A stretch of 64,000 nt of DNA, taken from the NCBI GenBank assembly GCA_037447655.1, contig JBBHKE010002582.1, positions 163,312 to 227,311 of the forward strand, in the 5' to 3' direction. Position numbers and translations under genes: made by a program. The notes beneath the pieces are model-generated. The model made no database searches. It saw only the letters and a program-made list of their open reading frames with translations, and was not told the origin of the DNA. This document shows positions 47,669 to 55,067 of the stretch, piece after piece; within the stretch, counting starts at the first letter, position 1, and the number at the start of each line of letters is the position of its first letter. Source of the DNA: Zygnema cylindricum (taxonomy: Eukaryota; Streptophyta; Zygnematophyceae; Zygnematales; Zygnemataceae).

Positions 47669-48958
47669 ATGGGGGGAAAGAACAAAAAGAAGTCCCCTTT
47701 CACTCCCTCCTTTTCCGCTACCCCCGTTTCTAACTTTTGGGAAAATATGCCGACTCCCGAGGATCCTCCTAAAGAAGAGAAAGAGTTCAGTTTTACCGGA
47801 GCCGCATTTGAGTCATCATTCCCCACGGATTCATTTGACCAAAATAGAGGTGTCGGAGGCTCGATGTCCGAAAATCAAATGCGAGAGTATTTGGAGAATT
47901 TTATGCGTCGGATTGATGAAAAGTTCTCGGCCGTGGATAGGAGGTTTGATGAATTAGCTCACGGTGAGCCGGATCCCGAGCCGGATGGAGGAGATTCCGA
48001 TGATAGTGATGGGGAGGTAAAGAAAGTGAAAGATAAGAGGGGGAAACTTAAGCTTGATGACGATTCGGATTTAGAAGAAGATAGTCAAGGAGGAGTGGAA
48101 ATATTTCAGATGCCTGGAAAGACCGTCGTATTCAATGGATCGAATTACCCTTCGTGGAAGAAATATATTCGAGCTCAATTGATTTTGAGAGGCCTTTGGA
48201 AGGTCGTCAATGGAGAAGAGAAAATGCCGGTTGGAGATGTGAAGGCTCGTCGGTTGTGGAAGCGAAAGAATCTTGCGGCCATCACCGGATTAATGCAAAC
48301 TTGTTCGGTGTCCGTTTATGATTATTTCCTCACGCATAGCACCGCACAAGGATGTTGGAAGGCGTTGGAATCCCAATTTGAGAGGGGAATCCAAAACAAG
48401 GGCCAATATATGTTCTCCGATTTCATGCAATTTAAAATGAAATCCAATGAATCTTTTGACGATGCCGTGAAGAGATTCAATATTATTGTGGAGCAACTTC
48501 TCAACAATGGGAGAGTGATCACGGAGGAGGACAAAGTAACCGGTTTTTCGAATGCATTACTGGATAAGTGGATCCATCTCAAGGAGATTTTACTTGCGAG
48601 GGAAAATAACACCTACGAGTTTATTGTGAATTATTTAAATATGGCGGAGAGTAATTGTGTTAGCTCTTCAAAGGGCTCTTTGGACACGGGATCCTTGAAT
48701 GTGATTGCTCCCAAATTCGCGGACTTACATTATTTCCGTGGAAGAGGGGGTGGAAAAGGAGGAGGTCCGAGAGGTCGTGGAAAATGGTTTGATAGGAGCG
48801 GAAATTCGAGACCTCGGTCCGTCCAGAATGATAATAGCAACATCTTGTGTTTCCGTTGCAACCGGCCAGGTCATTTTTCGGCTTCTTGTCCGGAAAAAGG
48901 ACAGAGAATGCTTCAATTGTGGGAAACTAGGCCATACGATCCAGCAATGCTACTCTAA
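47669..48958 (+). CDS. Copia 2 gag
   Basis: Capsid-like protein of 429 codons starting MGGKNKKKSPF. An acidic, Ser/Asp-rich N-terminal third (PEPDGGDSDDSDGE) is followed by a UBN2-type gag (FNGSNYPSWKKYIRAQLI, AITGLMQTC) and a Gly/Arg-rich region with a first zinc knuckle CFRCNRPGHFSASC. The true gag continues in another frame with a second knuckle (CFNCGKLGHTIQQC, about 48.91 kb). A one-base change in the GGAAAAAGG run near 48895 therefore truncates this ORF artificially at 48958. A compensating change restores the original frame near 49020. Confidence 0.85.
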   Translation: MGGKNKKKSPFTPSFSATPVSNFWENMPTPEDPPKEEKEFSFTGAAFESSFPTDSFDQNRGVGGSMSENQMREYLENFMRRIDEKFSAVDRRFDELAHGEPDPEPDGGDSDDSDGEVKKVKDKRGKLKLDDDSDLEEDSQGGVEIFQMPGKTVVFNGSNYPSWKKYIRAQLILRGLWKVVNGEEKMPVGDVKARRLWKRKNLAAITGLMQTCSVSVYDYFLTHSTAQGCWKALESQFERGIQNKGQYMFSDFMQFKMKSNESFDDAVKRFNIIVEQLLNNGRVITEEDKVTGFSNALLDKWIHLKEILLARENNTYEFIVNYLNMAESNCVSSSKGSLDTGSLNVIAPKFADLHYFRGRGGGKGGGPRGRGKWFDRSGNSRPRSVQNDNSNILCFRCNRPGHFSASCPEKGQRMLQLWETRPYDPAMLL

Positions 48959-50920
48959 ATTTAGTAGCGAAGGAGTAAGAGGCGGTCCCATTTTTAGAGG
49001 TCGCGGTCGCGGACGTGATAGTGGTGTGGTCGTGGACGCTATGGCGGTCATGGCGGAAGCCATGGAAATTTTGTTGACTTGGGAAATTTTGAAGGAGACG
49101 AAGGAGGACAAACGTTCACTTGTCTCCACCTCACTATTGATTCTTTATGTGACGCACGCGATGACGCACACGAAAAGGAATGGATTATTGACACAGGAGC
49201 GTCTCACCACGTGTGTACGGACGCTACACTTTTTGACGACATGCGTTCACTTACCGTACCAAAGCTAATTGCGGTCGCAAGTGGACAAACGATTACGGTT
49301 GGTAAAGTGGGTACCGTTTGTTTAAATCTACCCACGTGGGACCGTTTTGGAAATGAAACTATTTCGGAGGCGCGTCTATTGAATGTCCTATATATTCCGG
49401 ATGGTTCAGTGAATCTATTAAACGTACCTCAAATTCAGCGTGCCGGTGGAAGTGTAGTCGCTAGAGGTGATTCGGCGATTCGTATATATCGCGCCGACGA
49501 CAAATTAATCGGCGAAGGCGAAGTAACCAATTCAATGCATAGCCGACTTTTATGGAGGCGACCTAGGAAAAATGCTTCTTCCACGGGCATTCTAAACCAA
49601 ATCTCGGAATTAAAGGGAGATTTAACGTTATGGCACCATCGGATGTGTCACACATCCAAAGGAAATTTGAGGAAAATGATAAAAACGGCATTTGTGAGAG
49701 GATTAGGTCTTGCTACCGGCGAAAAAGTAAATGGGTGTGATGGATGTAGTCAAGGACGACAAATTCGAAAACCACATCCTACGAAAGATGTGAAATTTCG
49801 GGCTCAACATCCTTTGGAGCTTGTCCACGTCAATCTATGTGGACAAATTAAGCCGGAGAGTTTTAGAGGAAATAGATATATTATGGTCATCGTTGATGAT
49901 TATTCGAGATTTTTGTGGGTTCGATTATTGAAGAGGAAATCGGATGCTCTTCAAACTTTTATTGAGTGGCATGCATTTGCCGAAAGACAATGCGAACGGA
50001 AGTTGAAAGCCATTCGTTCGGATAATGGAGGCGAATTTATCGCATTTGAGGGGTATTGTAAAGAGAAAGGTATTACACAACAATTTACTTCACCTTATTC
50101 TCCGGAATCAAATGGAGTAGCCGAAAGGAAAAATAGGACTTTACAAGAAATGGTGAGGGCGATGGTGCATTCGGCCGGTCAAAGTATCTCATTATGGGGA
50201 GATGCCATCCTCACGGCAAATTACATTTGTAATCGGAGACTTACTTCGGTTTCCGGTGACAAAACACCATTCGAATTACTTTATGGGCGAAAACCGGCCC
50301 TCCATCATCTCCGAATTTGGGGATGTCGTGCTACTGTGTATGTGGATCAAGTGAAAAGGAAAGGGAAATTTGCGGCGAGAAGTTGGCCCGAAATTTTCGT
50401 GGGCTATAGTACGAAAGGAAATCTTTATCGTGTATTTGATCCTGTTCGTCGCATTGTGGAAGAATCTAGAAATGTCAATTTTCACGAAGACTTAAAATCG
50501 GTTATCGAAAAATCGGCGGAATTGAAGAAGAATCTTGATTTTTATGAGGTAGACGATGTTACCAATTTCCCAGAAATTGAGGACTCGGATTCGGATGAGG
50601 AGCCAGAATCCATTATCAACATCAAGAAGGGAAAATTAAATGTTAATTCGAGTTTGGAGAAATTGGACATCGAAATTGATGTTCAGAGTAATGCAAGCCG
50701 AAATTCCAAAATGTCGACGGAAAGTCAAAAATCTTCGAGTTCAAAATCGAATGTGGACGAGGAGGAGAAGATTGTGGAAAAAGTTCCGGTTTTTAGACGG
50801 AGTACTCGAGAGAATCGAGGAAAGAAACCAAATCGGCTTTCTTATGACAAAATTGGTGGAGAGAATTCCAATTCCCATTATTTCGTCTCCGATGCGAAGG
50901 AGACGGAATTCCTTTTATAG
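48905..50920 (+). CDS. Copia 2 protease-integrase
   Basis: After the frame breaks near 48895 and 49020, the frame from 49079 encodes the protease (WIIDTGASHHVCTD, intact DTGA), the integrase zinc domain (LWHHRMCHTSKGNLRK...CDGCSQ), and the catalytic core with IRSDNGGEF and SPESNGVAERKNRT. The first catalytic Asp, expected in the D-LCG motif, is Asn here (HVNLCGQIKPES), while copia 1 keeps Asp. The frame ends ...AKETEFLL then UAG at 50918, before RT. It is likely a polyprotein segment rather than a free enzyme. Confidence 0.85.
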
Positions 50921-50926
50921 CAATTA
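50918..50926 (+). promoter_or_regulatory. UAG-CAA-UUA, candidate readthrough stop in copia 2
   Basis: The pol frame stops at TAG followed by CAATTA, exactly the tobamovirus leaky-termination context. The same frame then remains open to 51094, encoding QLMCENLAGDPQSYAEAR and DWETKWKPAWEKEYKS, homologous to the post-stop peptide of copia 1. The position (between integrase and RT) is identical in both elements. Confidence 0.6.
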
Positions 50927-51094
50927 ATGTGCGAGAATTTGGCCGGCGATCCTCAATCATACGCGGAGGCGAGAAATTCGTGTGATTGGGAAACGAAGTG
51001 GAAGCCGGCATGGGAGAAGGAGTATAAGTCAGTTGTGGAAATCGGGCATTTGAGTTTACATGAACCGATCATATGGCGACGTGCCATGTGGTGA
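50921..51094 (+). pseudogene. RT-entry remnant after the stop, copia 2
   Basis: 57 codons in frame with the preceding ORF. The DPQSYAEAR...DWE.KWKPAWEKE motif is what normally opens the copia RT region. After about codon 38 homology ends (IGHLSLHEPI...), marking the deletion junction that removed RT and RNase H. Confidence 0.7.
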
Positions 51095-51322
51095 AGGCAT
51101 GAATATTTCACGAGAAAGAGTTTTCAGTTTGAGGAATGTTTAAATTGAAATCGGCGGTAACCTTTATGTTTAAGAGGGGGCGACCACGGAAAGAGTTTGT
51201 TACGCCTTGTGACGATTCTCCCAATACGAGGGGGATGTTGGATATTGAAAGAATCGGCCAAGAGTTTAGGAGTTTATTTTGGTTCTAGTGGGATTTGACG
51301 ATTCTTCAATGAAGAGGGGGAA

Positions 51323-51905
51323 TGTTACGATTCATTGAAAGAATCGTACGCGGGCGGAATCAGTTCGATTTCGCGAAGTACCGTACATTCCAGAATTTAC
51401 CAAAATTACTCATACGTACGTTTCGATAAAGTTCTATTCGTTTCGTGAAATATATTCTTTGTTTCGTTTCGCGTCTAGAATTGTGTTACATTTAATTTAG
51501 TACGATAGTACTTCTAGTTTTGTGTAGTACTTTCGTCTTAGCTTGTCGTTTTGCTATGTTTCAGCCCTTAGTGAGAATTAGAGTTTTCTAGTCTAATCTG
51601 CGGACAGGTGGCAGATTTCGGGAGGCTTTTTGGCAGCGCACGCTCACACGTGTCACGCCATGGCTGGTATTATAATTAAGGGATACCATGACTGTGTGTT
51701 AATCAATTAATGAGAAATTGGAGGATTATATGGAGTAATAGAAGAGATAGAGAAGAAATTGTAATTTCAGTTTTATATTAATGTGAGAATTTTCTGAAAT
51801 GTCTCTTCAATGTTGATTTAATGTTTTATATTCTGAATGCTTCTGCTGCTATAAGTGTTTGTAAGTGTTTGTAAGTGAGCTCAGAGTTTATAATCGATCC
51901 TTTCA
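51323..51905 (+). repeat. 3' LTR of copia 2
   Basis: 583 bp, TGTTACGATTC...CCTTTCA, preceded by GAAGAGGGGGAA. An additional TTGAAAGAATCG-like segment near 51240-51260 resembles the LTR start and may reflect the deletion process. Confidence 0.9.
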
Positions 51906-52442
51906 AAGGGGTAGGGGGCTCAACTGAGGTGCCTAATCGAGGCCGCACGTGATCGCAAAAAGATGGAGACGGGGATCAGGACGCCTGCCGCTTTTGAGGA
52001 GCCATAAAGAACGTGATACTGAGTCGTAGAAGATACAAGATACAAAACTGAAAACTCCAACAGGAGACCACTCCATAGAAAGCGGGTAGTAACTAAGGGA
52101 CAAGCCAAATCCGGTTTGGGATTGGGCTCGCTGGGTGGAAGGGTAAAATCCGCCCGGAAAGCTCTCCTTGGTGGGCTCGAGTAAGCAAAATAAAAAGTGA
52201 AATAAAACAGGCTCCTTGGGTGATAGATGAAAGATAGTCAAAAAAACTTGCGGCCGACTGCACGTCAAATTCGGCGCCGGAGACACAAAGAGAAGGCCGG
52301 AAAAAGTTAGTAGGAAACCATGGCCGAGGCGTCCATGCCGTCAGCAAAAAAAAATTTCTTCGAAATACTCGCAAATGGCACGGCAATTTGAGTGGTAAAT
52401 TTGGTAAGAGACGTCCACGAAAAGGAAAATGTAAATTGGCTG
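51906..52442 (-). pseudogene. 5' remainder of the non-LTR element
   Basis: Continuation, on the minus strand, of the element interrupted by copia 2. It holds ORF pieces without recognisable domains. Its outer end is the target site (GGCTG at 52438-52442) of the TRIM. Assignment rests on position and orientation, not on motifs. Confidence 0.35.
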
Positions 52443-52670
52443 TGTTGGATTGGCACGTGAAGCCGGTCTAATACGGGGTAGAATATGGAAATATCCATAC
52501 TCGAGCCGCCCGTAATAAATGGGTACGGACCCGCCAGTCTCAACATCGAGCTGGTGGCACAGTGGTAGTGCGTTCGCAGCTGAAGTGAAAGGTCCCGGTT
52601 CGAACCCTGGCCGGCTCAATTTTCCCAAGTGTGGGACATGCCGAATCCCGGATTTCTAGGAAAACTAACA
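52443..52670 (+). repeat. 5' LTR of the TRIM
   Basis: 228 bp, TGTTGGATTGG...AAACTAACA. Contains a small palindrome TATGGAAATATCCATA about 60 bp upstream of the tRNA-like sequence. Confidence 0.92.
52548..52618 (+). tRNA. tRNA-like sequence in TRIM 5' LTR (probably not a translating tRNA)
   Basis: Folds as a cloverleaf: acceptor GAGCTGG/CCGGCTC (7 bp), D stem GCAC/GTGC with loop AGTGGTA, anticodon stem TTCGC/GTGAA, T arm with TTCGAAC loop, discriminator A. Box A TGGCACAGTGG and box B GGTTCGAACCC match the Pol III consensus, and TTTT follows at 52620-52623. The anticodon loop AGCTGAA lacks U33. This copy has a 1-nt deletion and one mismatch in the variable/T-stem region relative to the 3' LTR copy. 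Confidence 0.7.
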
Positions 52671-52682
52671 TGGTATCGGAGG
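52671..52682 (+). other. TRIM primer-binding site, interrupted by chromovirus insertion
   Basis: TGGTATCGGAGG directly follows the LTR; the original sequence, judged from the other side of the insertion (GGAGCC at 59693), was TGGTATCGGAGCC. The last five bases are the chromovirus target duplication (GGAGG versus GGAGC, one mismatch). Confidence 0.8.
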
Positions 52683-53200
52683 TGTAACAGGGTTACAGAA
52701 TTGGGTACTTAGTAGTTAGGGCTAGGCTGCTATAGTTGCGATTTCAGAGCAGCGCAGTTGCGATGCCAGAGCAGCGCACCTGCGATTCTAGACCAGTGCA
52801 GCATAGCAGCATAGCAACTTAGCGGCGTAGCAACTAGTAGCGCAGCGGCGTAGCAGCGCAGCATAGCAACGCCGCAATTGGGTAGATTGAACTGTATAGT
52901 TCTAGAAGGAAGTTTGGATAGATCTTGGATTGGCCGCGAAGGTCCACGTGTACAGCCGTATAGTACTAAGTTGACCAGCAGTTAGCTAGTTTAAATAGTC
53001 AGGTAGACCTAGTGAATAGGACACCGGAAGTAGACCTGAAATAGACTTACGCAGCTAGCGCAACCTTGTACTCTCTTTCAAGTAACAAAGCCCAACTTTG
53101 TCTGTGAGTTCTGTGTGCTCTTGCTGTTGCTACGGGGAGATCCTTGGTATTTTCCGCTGTGCATTGTGACGTATTGTGGGGTGTTGTTACCTCTTTTACA
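52683..53200 (+). repeat. 5' LTR of chromovirus
   Basis: 518 bp, TGTAACAGGGTTACAG...CTCTTTTACA. The first ~190 bp are rich in GCAGCGCAG/GCATAGCA words also found in the 3' part of pol. Confidence 0.93.
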
Positions 53201-53201
53201 C

Positions 53202-53214
53202 TGGTATCGGAGCC
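53202..53214 (+). other. Primer-binding site of chromovirus
   Basis: TGGTATCGGAGCC, one base inside the LTR; complementary, with one mismatch, to the initiator tRNA-Met 3' end and identical to the reconstructed PBS of the host TRIM. Confidence 0.8.
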
Positions 53215-53234
53215 CTTACCCGTGACTCGACAGC

Positions 53235-53927
53235 ATGGATGAACACGGTGTATCTACTACAGAAATGTTGGCGCAAGTTCTCAGGGAGTTGGAAAGTGTG
53301 AGATTACAGAATGCGCAGCTAAGTAACACCGTCAAAGCCTTAGAGACGCGTCTAGGGGAGCGACCTCATGGAGGCATCGAGAGAGATTCCCGGAGACCGA
53401 AATTACGGCTTCCCGACGAGTTTGACCCTGCAAGACACAAGAACCTTGACTCATGGCTATTCTCCGTGGCGAACTATCTCGAGAATTTTCTTAGCATATC
53501 GGATCGTGAGAAGATTCACTACGCGGGTGGTCTTCTTAAAGGGGCAGCGGGGGCTTGGTGGAGAACGTTGGTAGAGGACGATGAGACACCGACCGTCTGG
53601 GCGCTCTTCGTTCAACTCCTCCGCGACACTTGGCAGCCTGTCAACACGGTGAAGGCAGCGAGAGATAAGATCGCAGTATTGAAGCAACGAACTTCAGTGA
53701 TGGAGTTTACGCAGAGGTTCTTGGAGTGCAAGGTTCAAATATCTACGATGACGGAGGATGAAACCGTGGATCGTTTCGTGAAGGGGCTTAAGTCGTCTAT
53801 TCGTAGAGATGTGGAGCAATGGCTTGCTCGGGAAAGCACAACTCCCCCTCTCTCAGCAATCATCCAGTTTGCGGAGCGGACCGATTCGGTCGACGTTAGC
53901 CTCCGGAAACCTTATCACTACGGGTAG
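53235..53927 (+). CDS. Chromovirus gag, N-terminal part (ends at premature TAG)
   Basis: 230 codons starting MDEHGVSTTEMLAQV. An N-terminal coiled-coil-like segment (LRELESVRLQNAQLSNTV) is followed by the retrotransposon gag fold (LDSWLFSVANYLENF, GGLLKGAAGAWWRTLV, VMEFTQRFLECKVQIS). The TAG at 53925 is followed in the same frame by SSSGGNRRDEG...MELGAIN and the zinc knuckle, which belong to gag, so this stop most simply reflects a CAG to TAG change. The following bases (AGC) do not fit a known readthrough context. Confidence 0.88.
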   Translation: MDEHGVSTTEMLAQVLRELESVRLQNAQLSNTVKALETRLGERPHGGIERDSRRPKLRLPDEFDPARHKNLDSWLFSVANYLENFLSISDREKIHYAGGLLKGAAGAWWRTLVEDDETPTVWALFVQLLRDTWQPVNTVKAARDKIAVLKQRTSVMEFTQRFLECKVQISTMTEDETVDRFVKGLKSSIRRDVEQWLARESTTPPLSAIIQFAERTDSVDVSLRKPYHYG

Positions 53928-55067
53928 AGCAGTAGCGGAGGAAACCGACGAGACGAAGGTCCAACCCCCATGGAGCTCGGCGCAATTAATGAAGATAAGG
54001 AGGCGGTCAACGTCCTGCGGAAAAAGAAGAATACCACCAAGACCAAGACCAATGACTTGTCCCCCGAGGAAATCCAACGGAGGAGGCAAAATGGCCTATG
54101 CTTCCAGTGCGGTTCTCCGGATCACATGGCTCGGGAGTGTCTAAAGCGGAAAGACCCCAAAAAGGGAAAACTTACTGTTATGAGGTTAGCCGGAGAAGGA
54201 GGTGACCCTTTGATATTTCGGGGTCAAATTGGAGTGAGTGCAGCTGATTTCATGGTGGACTCCGGAGCGTCGGGAAACTTCATTAACGAGGCGACGGTGA
54301 AAAGGTTGAAACTTCCTCTTGTGGTACTACATAATCCTCAGTCGGTGCAATTGGCCGACGGCACTTCCCTATCAATCACCCATCGTACCCCGAGGTTGCG
54401 CGTCGGCATTGGGAAATTCCGATGGTACGACACGCTTCATGTATTACCTCTTGGGGATCATGAGGTAATATTGGGGAAGCCGTGGCTGCAAAAATGGAAT
54501 CCGATGATTGACTGGAGAAGTGGCACCATGAGAGTGAAGAAAGGTGAAGAAGAGTTTGAGGTAACAGCGGGAGCGGCTGGTAAGGGAACTGAAGAGGGAC
54601 GCCTGCTTTCGGCCTTACAACTTAAAAGGGCACTTAAGAAAGGGGAAATGATTTATATGGCGGTCGTCCAGCCAATGGAGGAGGCGAAGGAGGAGATCCC
54701 GGAAGAATGGAAAAAGAAGGACCCCGACTTCGACTCCAAAGAAAGTGACGACATTGGAAAGACTTCCGAAGAGGCCCCGGAAGTCGTGTCAAAACTTCTC
54801 GAGGAGTACGCAGATGTATTTCCCCCGAAGCTCCCCGAAGGATTACCTCCGAAGCGCGAAGTGGATCATAAAATAGAGCTTGTTCCTGGAGCGGTACCTC
54901 CGGCTAATCGGATGTACAAGATGAGCTACACCGAGTTGGACGAATTGAAAAAGCAACTCGCGGAGTTGGTCGAAGCCGGAGCAATCGAACCAAGCAAGTC
55001 ACCGTATGGAGCCCCTGTTCTCTTTGTGAACAAGAAAGAGGGAGGGTTCCGTATGTGTATAGATTAG
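53928..55067 (+). CDS. Chromovirus gag end, protease and RT entry
   Basis: Same frame as gag. Contains the zinc knuckle CFQCGSPDHMAREC (54.1 kb), the aspartic protease motif FMVDSGASGNFI (54.25 kb) with the distal VILGKPWL, then the RT fingers (MYKMSYTELDELKKQLAE, SPYGAPVLFVNKKEGGFRM). It stops at TAG 55065 in CID-stop-RALN, where RTs have a conserved Tyr, so a single-base nonsense mutation separates it from the rest of RT. Confidence 0.88.
   Translation, partial: SSSGGNRRDEGPTPMELGAINEDKEAVNVLRKKKNTTKTKTNDLSPEEIQRRRQNGLCFQCGSPDHMARECLKRKDPKKGKLTVMRLAGEGGDPLIFRGQIGVSAADFMVDSGASGNFINEATVKRLKLPLVVLHNPQSVQLADGTSLSITHRTPRLRVGIGKFRWYDTLHVLPLGDHEVILGKPWLQKWNPMIDWRSGTMRVKKGEEEFEVTAGAAGKGTEEGRLLSALQLKRALKKGEMIYMAVVQPMEEAKEEIPEEWKKKDPDFDSKESDDIGKTSEEAPEVVSKLLEEYADVFPPKLPEGLPPKREVDHKIELVPGAVPPANRMYKMSYTELDELKKQLAELVEAGAIEPSKSPYGAPVLFVNKKEGGFRMCID

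Larger units (their letters stand above)
47047..51905 (+). mobile_element. Ty1/copia LTR retrotransposon 2, lacking RT-RNase H
   Basis: LTRs 47047-47611 and 51323-51905 begin TGTTACGATTC and end CCTTTCA. The PBS TGGTATCAGAG lies two bases inside, and a GAAGAGGGGGAA polypurine tract precedes the 3' LTR. Flanks GAGGG/AAGGG are a probable target duplication with one mismatch. Gag, protease and integrase are present; the internal region jumps from the RT entry (51.05 kb) to 3' sequence, so RT and RNase H are deleted. The element is non-autonomous. It splits the minus-strand non-LTR element. Confidence 0.9.

Noticed and set aside
53925-53927. Gag-pol readthrough stop in the chromovirus
   Set aside because: The stop lies before the zinc knuckle, inside gag, and is followed by AGC rather than a leaky context; it looks like a CAG to TAG mutation.
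53925-55067. Alternative genetic code with UAG as a sense codon
   Set aside because: One retroelement UAG replaces a conserved Tyr (CIDYRALN), another fits Gln, and the host genes read normally with standard stops; independent nonsense mutations explain the chromovirus stops better.
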